NCBI RefSeq assembly: GCF_000814845.2
Contig: NZ_CP010431.2
Span: 2,170,001 to 2,234,000, forward strand
Direction of reading: 5' to 3'
Source of the DNA: Pandoraea sputorum
GTDB lineage: Bacteria > Pseudomonadota > Gammaproteobacteria > Burkholderiales > Burkholderiaceae
Length of the DNA: 64,000 nucleotides
Part shown: positions 36,050 through 45,748 of the stretch, piece by piece
How the letters are laid out: every line of letters starts with the position of its first letter
How positions within the stretch are numbered: position 1 is the stretch's first letter
Program-made: the position numbers and the translations under genes
Notes under the pieces: generated by a model
Seen by the model: only the letters and a program-made list of their open reading frames with translations
Told to the model about the DNA's origin: nothing
The model's database searches: none

Positions 36050-36535
36050 ATGAAGCGGTCTGGGGCACGGGCGAATTCTGGGTTGCGATGCGTACGGTCG
36101 ACACGACCGCGCGGTGTCGCTGCTCTGGAATTCATGCTCATCCTCATGATTCTGCTGCCTGCCTTCTACGTCGCCGTCGCGTTCTCCATCAACATTCTTG
36201 CCCGGCAAATGCTCACGCAGGCCGCCTCCGAAGCGGGGCGTGCGATGCTGCGCGCCGGCACCATGGCACAGCGTCAGGGCTACGCCACGACGGCCATCAA
36301 TACCACGCTGACATGGCCTTCGGCGTCTGCCGTCAGTGCGACGTTTCCGGCGGATGCCACATATCCCTGCCCGGCGTCGGGGACCGGCACGGTATCGCAA
36401 TGCATCGTGCACGTGACGCTGACGCTGAATCAGCCAATGACGGTCAACTGGCCGGGGCTGGGCGCGCTGGTGCCGCAAACCGTGATCGGTACGGCGGCCG
36501 TGACGCTGGACACGTCGACGCTCGGGGGCAGTTGA
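36050..36535 (+). CDS. tadE: TadE-like pseudopilin
   Basis: The 161-residue protein has a basic leader followed by RPRGVAALEF and a hydrophobic helix (MLILMILLPAFYVAVAF), the TadE signature with a prepilin cleavage site. The C-terminal part is a small periplasmic beta domain with two cysteines (YPCPASG and SQCIV). TadE is a minor subunit of the Tad pilus. GGGGGG lies seven bases before the ATG. Confidence 0.88.
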   Translation: MKRSGARANSGLRCVRSTRPRGVAALEFMLILMILLPAFYVAVAFSINILARQMLTQAASEAGRAMLRAGTMAQRQGYATTAINTTLTWPSASAVSATFPADATYPCPASGTGTVSQCIVHVTLTLNQPMTVNWPGLGALVPQTVIGTAAVTLDTSTLGGS

Positions 36536-36692
36536 GCGATGGTCTGGACGGGCAGCAAACACGCGAAACAATTACGAAGCTAGCAACAGGTAGGACCACG
36601 AGTGAGGTAACAGGAAGTCGCATCGGATTGATATGCCGCCGGTACGCCGGCGTCCCGCAAGTTGTGACTGAACGGCCGACAGGCCCCAAGCC

Positions 36693-37724
36693 ATGAACAA
36701 AGCCACCAAGATTCTTGCTGCTGTGCTGGTTATCGTCGGTGTCGCGCTGGCGCTCTTCGCATTGCGTCTGGGAACGAACAATGCCCCTGCGCCGAACGCC
36801 GCGCCCTCGGCGGTCACCCAAACGCTGACACAGCGCTTCCCGGCCGTGGTGGCGGCTAAGGCGCTCGCCCCGGGCAAGCCGATTACAGCGGACGACATCA
36901 AGATCGCGCAGTTCGATAGCCAAACGCCCAATGCCTTTGCCAACCCGGCCGATGTCGTGGGACGGGTGCCCCTCGTTGCACTCGCAGCGGGAGTGCCGGT
37001 CACGCAAAACACGCTGGCACGCGGCCTTGCGATGCAGCTCGCTCCCGGGGAGCGCGCCGTCGCCCTGCCCGTGACCGAGACGGTCGGCGTGAGCAACCGC
37101 ATTCGCCCCGGCGATTTCGTGGACGTCTTCTTTACGATGAAGACGAATCAACCCGCAGGCAGCCCGACGGTCGGCCTGGTAGACGACACGCAAGCGCGCT
37201 TGCTGGCGTCGCGTGTGCGGGTACTGACCTACGGCAATGCGTCGCTCGACGACATCACGCCGCCGCCCGCCGCGCCCAGCGTCGCGTCCACGGTCGCGGC
37301 AGCGACGGCCAGCGCGCCGCCACCTCAGCAAGCGGCTGCGCCGCAACCGCCGCCGATGCCCGCGACCTCGGCGGTCGTGGCTGTCCCCATCGAAGACGTC
37401 AACCGGCTCGTGCTCGGCGCACAGCAGGGCAAGATCACGCTCGCACTGCGCAACCCGGCTGACGACACGAAGCCCGATACCTCGCTGTTCCCGCCGACAC
37501 CGCCCGTACTCGTGAGCAAGGCCGGTCTCGCGGGCGACAACAAGGCTGCACTGAACTCGCCGGAGAACCTGGCCTATGCCGGTATCGCCACGACGGGACT
37601 GGCCGGCGAGCCGCCGCGACGCACGGCGGCGGCACCGGCACCGCGAGCGCCGGGGGGCGGCGGCGGTGGTGGCGGCACGGTCGAAGTCGTGCGCGGCGCC
37701 GAGCGATCTACCGCGTCCTTCTGA
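36693..37724 (+). CDS. cpaB: Flp pilus assembly protein CpaB (RcpC)
   Basis: The 343-residue protein starts with one membrane helix (ILAAVLVIVGVALALFALRL), followed by a SAF-type domain (VVAAKALAPGKPITADDIKI) and AIALPVTE-like RAVALPVTETVGVSNRIRPG, the CpaB/RcpC core. A Pro/Ala-rich insert and a Gly-rich tail (PGGGGGGGG) follow. CpaB is a periplasmic partner of the secretin. It lies immediately upstream of cpaC. Confidence 0.9.
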   Translation: MNKATKILAAVLVIVGVALALFALRLGTNNAPAPNAAPSAVTQTLTQRFPAVVAAKALAPGKPITADDIKIAQFDSQTPNAFANPADVVGRVPLVALAAGVPVTQNTLARGLAMQLAPGERAVALPVTETVGVSNRIRPGDFVDVFFTMKTNQPAGSPTVGLVDDTQARLLASRVRVLTYGNASLDDITPPPAAPSVASTVAAATASAPPPQQAAAPQPPPMPATSAVVAVPIEDVNRLVLGAQQGKITLALRNPADDTKPDTSLFPPTPPVLVSKAGLAGDNKAALNSPENLAYAGIATTGLAGEPPRRTAAAPAPRAPGGGGGGGGTVEVVRGAERSTASF

Positions 37725-37784
37725 GCCGAACGCATCGAAGCGATTTGAATTGAGTGAACTGAATTGAAGTGACGAGCAGATCCA

Positions 37785-39242
37785 GTGATGTTCGGGCGCG
37801 GGGGGCAACCAGTGCGACGAACACCACTTAACCGACACAGTGACCGATACAGCCACGCCATGATCAGAAGCCAGGTTCGCACTGCCAGACGAGAAACCAG
37901 ACGTGTCACGGGAATGCTGTTTTGTTTTGCTGCGCTGCTCGCATGTGGCGCGACGGTCGCGGTCCGGATGGCCGACGCTGCCGACACCGCACCTGGCGCA
38001 GGGGCTCGTTCGCTGACGCTCGCGGTGCACGAGCAGCGCGAATTACCGGTCTCGGGCACGCTGGAGCGCGTGGCCGTCGCTGATCCGGAGATCGCGGACA
38101 TCGTCGTGCTCAAGGGTTCCGGCGGTCGTCGCGGCTCGGTGTTGGTCGTCGGCAAGAAGGCTGGTACGACACAGGTATCGACGTGGCCGCGCGGTGGTGA
38201 GGCCACCCGTTGGGAGGTTCACGTGCAGGGCAACCTGCAAAGTGCATTGGGTGACACCGGTACGGCCAGCGTCGACGCGCGCGGCGGTGCGGCCGTCATC
38301 AAGGGACATACGAATACGCTGATCGAACACAGCGGCCTGCAAGCGGCGGCGGTCGATGCGTCGGGCAAGGGGGGGTGGTGGTGGACCGTTCGACGGTCGG
38401 GGACACCGGCGTCGTGCAGGTCGACGTCAAGATCGTCGAAGTGAACCGCAACATTCTGAATCAGCTGGGCGTGGACTTCACTGCGCAGCACAACTCGCCA
38501 TCGGGCGGATTCGGCGTGATTTCGACACTGGGGACGGCCGCGTTCGGCAGCGGCGGCACCTCGACGTCGAACTTCGGATCGTTCTTCGGCTCGATTACGC
38601 GAGGCGCATTCAACCTGTCGGCGAAGATCAATCTGCTGCAGTCGAACGGTTTGGGGCGCGTACTTGCCGCACCGTCGCTCGTCGCGTTGTCGGGCCAGAG
38701 CGCGAGCTTCCTCGCCGGTGGCGAGTTGCCGGTGCCGCAGTCGGGGGATTGGGAACGACGACCATTGTCTACAAGTCGTTCGGTGTGGGCCTGACGGTGA
38801 CGCCGACGATTCTGTCGCCGAACCGGATTGCACTGAAGGTCGCGCCGGAGGCGTCCGACCTCGACTACACGAATGCCGTAGTGATTGCGTCGACGCAGAT
38901 TCCCGCGATCACGACACGGCGCGCCGATACGACGGTCGAGCTGGGCGACGGCGAGAGTTTCATCATCGGCGGCCTGATTTCGCGCACGACGACCGCTGCC
39001 GTCGACAAAGTGCCGCTGTTGGGCGATTTGCCGCTCATCGGCTCGTTTTTCCGGAATCTGAAGTACAACAGTATCGAGAAGGAACTGGTCATCATCGTCA
39101 CACCTCACCTGGTCAAGCCGGTTTCCAGAGATGTGACGCTGCCGCTGCCGGGGACACCCGGGAGAAGCGGCCGGGGCCGGTGTGGGGCGAGTATTTGATG
39201 GGCGTGGCAAGCGACAGCGAACTGCCGGGCTTCTCGAAGTGA
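37785..39242 (+). pseudogene. cpaC: Tad secretin CpaC (RcpA), reading frame interrupted by three -1 shifts
   Basis: The secretin forms the outer-membrane channel of the Tad pilus. The N-domain (RSLTLAVHEQRELPVSGTLE, VAVADPEIADIVVL) is in the first frame, the early secretin domain (VVQVDVKIVEVNRNILNQLG) in a second, the core (VELGDGESFIIGGLISR, VPLLGDLPLIGSFFR) in a third, and the end (KRPGPVWGEYLMGVASDSEL) again in the first. Each change equals one missing base, and each lies in a G run: 38369-38375 (seven G), 38743-38747 (five G) and 39160-39162 (three G). Adding one G at each restores a single 486-residue CpaC. It may be true decay or homopolymer sequencing error. The start is uncertain; ATG 37860 is an alternative. 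Confidence 0.88.
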
Positions 39243-39345
39243 CCTAAGGGGCATTAGCGCCGAATCGAAGCAGGTTCGTCGGCGGCGTAGCGGTCTCGGG
39301 CGAAGTATCGGCGAAAGCCGGGTTGGGGTAGTAAGGAGTGCACAA

Positions 39346-40698
39346 ATGAACGCACCGACGCGAATTCTGGACACCATGACTGAGTTGCATCGCTTTCTTT
39401 TTTGCAGCGCACATGCCGGCCACGGACAGTGGCTCTCGGCAGCTTTGCGCGAAGAGGGCGTAGTGCTGCAGGAAGCCGGACGTCCGGCGCAGTTGCAGCA
39501 GCGCATCGGCGATCTCGATCCGCAGGTCGTGTTGCTCGACTTCTCGGGCGAGCCGACCGGTCATGCCGACGATCCGCCCGATGGCGGCATTGCACAGGCC
39601 GCCGAGCTCGCGCAGATGCTCAAACGCGTCGCGCCCAAACTACCGCTGGTCGCTGTGGGGTCGTTGGTGCGCGCCGACGGTATGAAGGCCGCGCTGCGCG
39701 CGGGCGTCCACGATTTCATCGACATGCACTCGACGCACGAAGAAGCGCTCGATGTCGTGCGTCGCGTGATCGATCACACGCCCACGGTGAGCGTGACGAC
39801 AGCCCCCCAGCGCCACGGCCGGTTCATCGTACTGCTCGGCGCCCGGATCGGTGTCGGATGCAGCACGCTTGCTGCACATCTCTCGCAACTGGGTCAGGAA
39901 ATGTCCGTCGGCACCGACCCGGACCGTGCGGAAAAGACCTCGAAGGCTGCCAAGGCCAACGCGAACAAGGACGACAAGTTCGACAGCTCGTTGCTCGGCC
40001 ACGTCGCGCTGCTCGATCTCGGACTGCCTTCCGGCGACGGTTTGCTGTATCTCAATACGCAAAGCCAGTTCAGCTTCGCCGAGGCCGTGCAGAACTTGCG
40101 CCGTTTCGACGAAACGCTTGTGCACACAGCCGTGTCGCACGCGCCGAGCGGTCTGGCCGTGCTGCCGCTGCCGCTCGATCTGGGCGACATGCGCAGCGTG
40201 GCGGCGGCCGACGCGCTCGCGCTCACCGACCGCCTGCGCGCGTTCTTCGATCTGATCGTGGCCGACCTCGGCGGCTTCTCGAATCCGGCCTTTGTGGCCA
40301 GCCTCGTGCGCGCCGCCGATGAAGTGTGGCTCGTGGTCGACCAGAGCGTGGGTGCGATTGTCTCGCTCGCGTCGATGCTGCGCGACCTGGAGGAGAAGAG
40401 CGTCGAGCGCAGCCATCTGCATCTCGTCCTCAATCGTTACGACCCGCGCTACGGCATGGCGGCCGACCAGATCGCCAAGCGGTTCGACGTGCCGCTGCTC
40501 GCCACGCTGCCCGACCGGCCGCTCGCCATGCTCTCGGCCACCAATCAGGGCAAGCTGATCATCGACACGGCGCGCAGCGACCCGTATGTGCGCGCCCTGC
40601 AACCGTTGGTGGAACGACTACTCTCCGCACAGCATGCGGGCGCCGCATCGCATCGCCAGTCGTCGGGCTGGCTGGGCCGATTCATGGGAAAGCACTGA
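39346..40698 (+). CDS. tadZ: Tad pilus localisation ATPase-like protein TadZ/CpaE
   Basis: The 450-residue protein combines an N-terminal atypical receiver domain (VVLLDFSGE near residue 65) with a MinD/ParA-type domain. The ParA P-loop, normally KGGVGKS/T, reads ARIGVGCSTLAAHLS here: the signature lysine before GVG and the P-loop lysine are replaced, so ATP hydrolysis is doubtful, as reported for several TadZ proteins. It probably places the pilus machine at the pole. AAGGAGTG precedes the ATG at 39346. Confidence 0.9.
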   Translation: MNAPTRILDTMTELHRFLFCSAHAGHGQWLSAALREEGVVLQEAGRPAQLQQRIGDLDPQVVLLDFSGEPTGHADDPPDGGIAQAAELAQMLKRVAPKLPLVAVGSLVRADGMKAALRAGVHDFIDMHSTHEEALDVVRRVIDHTPTVSVTTAPQRHGRFIVLLGARIGVGCSTLAAHLSQLGQEMSVGTDPDRAEKTSKAAKANANKDDKFDSSLLGHVALLDLGLPSGDGLLYLNTQSQFSFAEAVQNLRRFDETLVHTAVSHAPSGLAVLPLPLDLGDMRSVAAADALALTDRLRAFFDLIVADLGGFSNPAFVASLVRAADEVWLVVDQSVGAIVSLASMLRDLEEKSVERSHLHLVLNRYDPRYGMAADQIAKRFDVPLLATLPDRPLAMLSATNQGKLIIDTARSDPYVRALQPLVERLLSAQHAGAASHRQSSGWLGRFMGKH

Positions 40699-40699
40699 T

Positions 40700-42070
40700 A
40701 TGACTGACTCCATCGAATTCGCCGACGACAAGCGTGCGTTTGCCAATTCACAGCAGTTTCAGGACATCAAGACAGCTGCGCACGAACATCTGCTTGCGCG
40801 CATCGAAGAACTCGGCGCGGAATTCGGGCGCTGGAGCCGTAGTGCGATCCAGCAGTTCGTCGATCTGGAAATGGACGGCTTCGTGCGTCTGCGCCGCATC
40901 CCGATCAACGAGGCGGAGCTGCGCCAGATCTCCGATGCGCTGACCAAGGAGCTGGCAGGCTTCGGTCCGATCGAGGATTTGCTGGCCGACGCGGCAGTGG
41001 AAGACATTCTGATCAACGGCTACAACGACGTGTACGTCTCGCGTCGTGGTGTGCTGGCGCGCGAAGCGTTGCGCTTCTCGGACAATCAGCACCTGCTGCG
41101 TATCGTGCGCCGCATTCTCGCGCCCATCGGACGGCGTCTGGACGAATCGAACCCGATGGTCGACGCGCGTCTGCCCGATGGCGGACGCCTGAACGTGGTG
41201 ATCGAGCCGCTGGCCGTTGATGGCCCGGTCGTCTCGATTCGTAAGTTCCGCAAAGACCCGCTCAAGCCGTCGGACCTGCTGCAACTCGGCAGCTTCAACG
41301 AAGAGATCTACAACCTGCTCGAAGCAGCGGTGCGCTCGCGTTGCAACATCCTCGTCTCGGGGGGCACGAGCTCGGGCAAGACGTCGCTGCTCAACGCGCT
41401 GGCGAGTTTTATCCCGGCGACCGAGCGCGTGGTGACGGTGGAAGATACGGCCGAACTCTCGCTGAACCACCCGCACGTGGTGCGGCTGGAGTCGCGGCAG
41501 GGCGGCTTCGACGGTTCCGGGGAAGTGACGATTCGCGACCTGATTCGAAACAGTCTGCGGATGCGCCCCGACCGGATTATCGTGGGCGAAGTGCGCGGCT
41601 CCGAAGTGCTGGAAATGATGCAGGCGATGAACACGGGCCACGAAGGCTCGATGGCGACGATTCACGCCAACTCGCCGCGTGAATGTCTCTATCGTCTGGA
41701 GATGCTGGCGGGCTTCGCCGGGTTCCAGGGCAGCGAGAGTAGTCTGCGCCGTCAGATCACGAGCGCGCTGGACTTCATCGTGCAGATCGGCCGTCTATCG
41801 AGCGGACGCCGACGGATTCTGTCGATCACGGAAGTGACCGGTGTGTCCGATACCGTCATCTCTACGCAGGAGCTGTTCCGTCACGAATCGGTAGTCGGGC
41901 CGGACGGCGAGGAAAAAGACAAGTGGGTGTCGCTCGGGCTTCAACCGCATTCGCCCAAGCTGCAACGCTACAAAGAGCAGACGCGCAATGCGGCGGCGGC
42001 CGCGCAGGCACAGCAAGGCAATGTGCCGCCGGACTCGGGCGGTGGTGGCTTCTTCGGACGCCGTCGATGA
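40700..42070 (+). CDS. tadA: Tad pilus secretion ATPase TadA/CpaF
   Basis: The 456-residue type II/IV secretion ATPase powers assembly of Flp pili. It shows VEDILINGYNDVYVSRRG in the N-domain, Walker A SGGTSSGKTSLLNAL near residue 220, the Asp box VEDTAELSL, Walker B RPDRIIVGEVRG near residue 292 and the His box NTGHEGSMATIHANSP. The ATG at 40700 starts one base after the tadZ stop. The Gly-rich tail ends in GGGGFFGRRR, and the last bases overlap tadB (ATGA). Confidence 0.95.
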   Translation: MTDSIEFADDKRAFANSQQFQDIKTAAHEHLLARIEELGAEFGRWSRSAIQQFVDLEMDGFVRLRRIPINEAELRQISDALTKELAGFGPIEDLLADAAVEDILINGYNDVYVSRRGVLAREALRFSDNQHLLRIVRRILAPIGRRLDESNPMVDARLPDGGRLNVVIEPLAVDGPVVSIRKFRKDPLKPSDLLQLGSFNEEIYNLLEAAVRSRCNILVSGGTSSGKTSLLNALASFIPATERVVTVEDTAELSLNHPHVVRLESRQGGFDGSGEVTIRDLIRNSLRMRPDRIIVGEVRGSEVLEMMQAMNTGHEGSMATIHANSPRECLYRLEMLAGFAGFQGSESSLRRQITSALDFIVQIGRLSSGRRRILSITEVTGVSDTVISTQELFRHESVVGPDGEEKDKWVSLGLQPHSPKLQRYKEQTRNAAAAAQAQQGNVPPDSGGGGFFGRRR

Positions 42071-42990
42071 ACCCCCTCGTGCTGTGGGCCGCATGCATTG
42101 CACTGCTGCTGGTGGCAGCGGGGCTGGAGCTGTGGCGTCGCACACACCAGCGCGCACGCGAACAGGCGACCAGCGCGTTTCTTGAGCGTCAGCTGGCGCA
42201 GAACGCGCCGAAGTTCGGGGCTGCCGAGACGGGCGAAGTGCGCGCGCCGCGCCGCAAGTCGTTGCCGTGGGAGTTCTTCTTCGAGCGCGCAGGCGTGCAG
42301 CCCGATACGCCGTTCTATCTCATGCTGATCGTGCCCGGTCTCGTGCTGACGCTGGGGTTCTGGATGTGGCAGGGGCCGCTCTCGGCCATTGTGATTCTGA
42401 TCGTGTACGGGGTCGTCACGGTGCTGCGCTACTGGCTCAAGGCAGCGCGCCGACATCGCGACATCGTGCGTCAGTTGCCGATCTTTCTCGATGGCATGGT
42501 GCGTATGCTGACCGTCGGTAACAGTCTGCCCTCGGCGTTTCAGTCGGCCGCAGGCAACGCCGATCTGCCGCTGCGCGAGTTGCTGGAGCGTGCGGTGCGT
42601 CAGGTGCAGGCAGGCGTAGAGCTGGACGTCGCGCTTAAGCAGATTGCGCGCGTCTATCAGGTGGATGAGATTTATCTGTTCGCGTCGGTCGTCGATCTGT
42701 CGACGCGTTTCGGCGGACGCGCCGATCAGATTCTGGCGCGCATGTCGGGCTTCATGCGCGACCGCGAGCAGGCGCAGGCCGAGTTGTTCGCGCTGTCGTC
42801 CGAGACGCGCATGTCGGCGTGGGTGCTCGCGGCGCTGCCGATTGTGGTGAGTGCGTTGCTGATGTTGCTGAACCCGAAGTTCTTCGAGCCGATGTTCCAG
42901 GAGCCGACCGGCCAGAAGCTGCTGGCCATCGGACTGGGACTGGAGGTGTTCGGCGGTTTCGTGCTGTATCGGTTGGCCAAGTCGCTCTGA
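42067..42990 (+). CDS. tadB: Tad inner-membrane platform protein TadB
   Basis: The 307-residue protein has an N-terminal helix, two central helices and a C-terminal pair, flanking a GspF-like cytoplasmic domain (QLPIFLDGMVRMLTVGNSLP and ARMSGFMRDREQAQAELFAL). It forms the inner-membrane platform with TadC. The ATG overlaps the tadA stop by four bases. Confidence 0.93.
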   Translation: MNPLVLWAACIALLLVAAGLELWRRTHQRAREQATSAFLERQLAQNAPKFGAAETGEVRAPRRKSLPWEFFFERAGVQPDTPFYLMLIVPGLVLTLGFWMWQGPLSAIVILIVYGVVTVLRYWLKAARRHRDIVRQLPIFLDGMVRMLTVGNSLPSAFQSAAGNADLPLRELLERAVRQVQAGVELDVALKQIARVYQVDEIYLFASVVDLSTRFGGRADQILARMSGFMRDREQAQAELFALSSETRMSAWVLAALPIVVSALLMLLNPKFFEPMFQEPTGQKLLAIGLGLEVFGGFVLYRLAKSL

Positions 42991-43009
42991 GCGCGAAGGA
43001 CCCGCAGCC

Positions 43010-44047
43010 ATGAACTTCTCATCGTTCTCGACTGACTCGCACACCTGGATGATGCTCGGCCTGCTGATGGTCTCGGCCGGGCTGTTGCTCGCGGCGTCGG
43101 CGATCTTGCTGCGCGCCGTCCGACAGGGGCGTAGTGGCCGGATGATCGACCAGGTGCTGGCAAGCCGTCAGCAGCAGGCGCTCGCGGCATTGCGCGCGGC
43201 TACGTCCCCGGCGGGGTTACGTGCCAATGCCAATGGCGATGACGATGCGCAGGGCTTGGGCGAGGGTAAGCAGCGGGGCTGGCGCTCGCTGCTCGACCGT
43301 GCGGCGGCGCTCGGCAAGCAATGGTCGGAAACGCGCCTCGGACAGAACCTGATCGCGGCGGAAGATCGTCTGCTGCTCGCGCAGTGCGGCTATGACAGCG
43401 TGCGCGCCAAGTCGCTGTTCCTCTTCGCACGCGTGGCGCTCGCGGTGGTGCTGCCGCTGATTGTCTGGTTGTGGTTTCCGGGCGGTGGCGGACTCGGCAC
43501 GATCCTGCGTCTGATCGGCGCGGCAGGGGCGGGATTGCTGGCACCGAAGTTCTACGTGCAGCGCAAGGCGGGACAACGTCGCCGAGATCTGGTGGACGAA
43601 CTGCCGTTGCTCATCGACTTGTTGCGACTGCTGCAAGGCGTGGGGTTGTCGATGGACCAGAGTTTGTACGTGGTGGTGTCCGACTTCCGCGAAGTGCTGC
43701 CGATTCTGTCGAAGGAATTCGAGAACGCCAACCGTCAGTACGCTTCGGGGCGTGGCCGCGAGGCGTCGATGGGACGGCTGCGTGAGGTATACGACAACGA
43801 CGATCTGCGTGCGTTGGTGAGGCTCATCGTGCAGGTCGAGCAGCATGGCGGCGCAGTGCAGGAGCCGCTGCAACAGTTCAGCGATCGCTTGCGCGAACAG
43901 CGCCGTCAGACGATGAAGGAGCGCATCGGCAAGCTTACGGTGAAGATGACGCTGGCCATGATGCTCACGCTGCTGCCCGCGCTGATGCTCGTGGTTGCCG
44001 GACCGGCGCTACTGTCGCTGACTAAATCCATGGAGGCCATGAATTGA
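43010..44047 (+). CDS. tadC: Tad inner-membrane platform protein TadC
   Basis: The 345-residue GspF-domain protein pairs with TadB. It has an N-terminal helix (MLGLLMVSAGLLLAASAILL), two central helices, the conserved segment LVDELPLLIDLLRLLQGVGL, RLIVQVEQHGGAVQEPLQQF and a C-terminal helix pair. AAGGA precedes the ATG. Its stop overlaps the TTG start of tadD. Confidence 0.93.
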   Translation: MNFSSFSTDSHTWMMLGLLMVSAGLLLAASAILLRAVRQGRSGRMIDQVLASRQQQALAALRAATSPAGLRANANGDDDAQGLGEGKQRGWRSLLDRAAALGKQWSETRLGQNLIAAEDRLLLAQCGYDSVRAKSLFLFARVALAVVLPLIVWLWFPGGGGLGTILRLIGAAGAGLLAPKFYVQRKAGQRRRDLVDELPLLIDLLRLLQGVGLSMDQSLYVVVSDFREVLPILSKEFENANRQYASGRGREASMGRLREVYDNDDLRALVRLIVQVEQHGGAVQEPLQQFSDRLREQRRQTMKERIGKLTVKMTLAMMLTLLPALMLVVAGPALLSLTKSMEAMN

Positions 44048-45138
44048 CCATGCCAATCCAGACGCCAATCCCCGCACGTGAGCAGACGCGCCATGCCGGT
44101 GCGGTCGCTGCGTCCACTGTGGCCGTTGTGTTGTGTGCTGCACTGCTGGCCGGGTGCAGCAGCGGGCCGACGATGGGGGCTTACGGCGCGCCGTCGGCCG
44201 CCGCCCTGATGCAGGCGCAGCAGAACGACGAGGAAAAGGCGAAGCTTGCAAAGCCCGACACCCGTGAGTTGTATCTGTCGATGATTCGTCAGGTGCAGGA
44301 TCAGGGCTCGTACTTCGCGTCGCTCGCGCATATCGAACAATTCCGCATGCAGTTCGGCGCCGCGCCGGACGTCGACATTTTGCGTGCCGATGCCCTGCGC
44401 GAGACGGGGCAGCCCGACGCGGCAGAGCAGGCGTATCGCCAGTTGCTGGGCAGCACTGAAGCCGCTGCCGCCTGGCACGGTCTGGGACTGGTCGCCGCAC
44501 AGCGCAAGGATTACGCCGTGGCCACGCAAGCGTTGCGTGAGGCGGTGACACGCGCGCCGACACAAGCGTTCTATCTCAGCGATCTTGGCTTCGCGCTGCT
44601 GCGTAACGGTGAACCCGCCGCCGCGCGTGTACCGCTGGCGCAAGCGGCCGAGTTGCAGCCCGACAGTAAAAAAGTGCTCAGTAATCTTGCGGTATATCTG
44701 CTCGTGACCGGCGATCGATCGCGCGCCGACGCGATGATGACGAACGCCAAGATGTCGCCGTCCACGCGCGAAGCCATCGACAAGCTGGCTGCCGATATCC
44801 GGGCGCAGACCAAGGCGCGCAAGCAGGCCGCCGATGCCGCTGCAGCGCGGGCCGCAGCACAGGCGGCGGCAGCCATCGCACCGCAGGCCGCACCGGCCTT
44901 GGCATCGGCAACGGCATCGACGGAATCTGCTGCATCGGCCCGCGTGAGCGCAAGCAGCGAGGGGCCGGTCGTGGTACGACTGCCGCAGGCGAGTGCGCCG
45001 GACGGTGGGCAGAACAAGGGGCCGTCGAAGCCGTCTCAGGTCGCCTCGGCATCGGACGCCAAACTCGCGCGTGCCGGGGACGGACCGCGCAGCGACATGC
45101 CGACGTCGATGCTCGACCGATTCGCGCATTCGCAGTAA
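44044..45138 (+). CDS. tadD: Tad lipoprotein TadD with TPR domain
   Basis: The 364-residue protein has a lipoprotein signal (lipobox LLAGC near residue 38) followed by several TPR units (LRADALRETGQPDAAEQAYR, AWHGLGLVAAQRKDYAVATQ) and an Ala-rich tail. TadD is thought to be a pilotin-like factor for the secretin. TTG at 44044 overlaps the tadC stop and has GGAGG seven bases upstream; the ATG at 44050 is the alternative. Confidence 0.9.
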   Translation: MTMPIQTPIPAREQTRHAGAVAASTVAVVLCAALLAGCSSGPTMGAYGAPSAAALMQAQQNDEEKAKLAKPDTRELYLSMIRQVQDQGSYFASLAHIEQFRMQFGAAPDVDILRADALRETGQPDAAEQAYRQLLGSTEAAAAWHGLGLVAAQRKDYAVATQALREAVTRAPTQAFYLSDLGFALLRNGEPAAARVPLAQAAELQPDSKKVLSNLAVYLLVTGDRSRADAMMTNAKMSPSTREAIDKLAADIRAQTKARKQAADAAAARAAAQAAAAIAPQAAPALASATASTESAASARVSASSEGPVVVRLPQASAPDGGQNKGPSKPSQVASASDAKLARAGDGPRSDMPTSMLDRFAHSQ

Positions 45139-45172
45139 GAACGAACGCAGCAACATCAGGGGAGACGTGAAG

Positions 45173-45742
45173 ATGGCCATCCAGAAACTTAAGGGAACAC
45201 CGGGCGTTCGTTCGCTTCGTGCGGCGCAGCTCGGGCTTGCCGTGTTCACGCTTTGGGCCGGAGCGGCCGCAGCGCAAAGCAACGCACCTCTCACCGGCAC
45301 GATGGGCGGGGCGGACTCGCGCGCCGTCGCTACGACATCCGCCGCTCCGGTGGCGCAGCAAGCGCCTGTCGCAACCAATCCGCAGCAGGCACCCGTTGCA
45401 CAGAGCACGGCAGCGCCCTCGCAGCAGGCCGTCAGCATTCCGGCCAACGTGGTGCGCCGCACGTCGCCGCCGGTCGTGGGCGCTCCGGCGCGCGATGGCA
45501 TGCTCGGCGACGAGACCGAAGCGTTGCTCGCTGTGCAGTCGAATAACCTCGCCGCAGGCCCCGGCTTGCCGATGTTGGGGGCGACGGCGTCGCGCGCTTA
45601 TCGTCGCTATCTGGAGAGCTTCAACTACGCGATTCCCGCGTTCTTCACCACGATGGTCCAGAGCGATAGCGGCACGGGCGGTGGCGGCGGCAACGGTGGC
45701 GGTATGGCACCGGCGGCAGCGGGGGCTGGCGCGAGCCAGTGA
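45173..45742 (+). CDS. Tad-associated DUF3613 protein
   Basis: This 189-residue exported protein has a signal peptide (cleavage near AAAAQS), a long Ala/Gln/Pro-rich disordered region, and a DUF3613 core in the C-terminal third: GDETEALLAVQSNNLAAG, then MLGATASRAYRRYLESF. A Gly-rich tail ends the protein. DUF3613 genes commonly lie in Tad clusters of Burkholderiales; their role is unknown. GGGGAG precedes the ATG at 45173. Confidence 0.82.
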   Translation: MAIQKLKGTPGVRSLRAAQLGLAVFTLWAGAAAAQSNAPLTGTMGGADSRAVATTSAAPVAQQAPVATNPQQAPVAQSTAAPSQQAVSIPANVVRRTSPPVVGAPARDGMLGDETEALLAVQSNNLAAGPGLPMLGATASRAYRRYLESFNYAIPAFFTTMVQSDSGTGGGGGNGGGMAPAAAGAGASQ

Positions 45743-45748
45743 TGTCTC

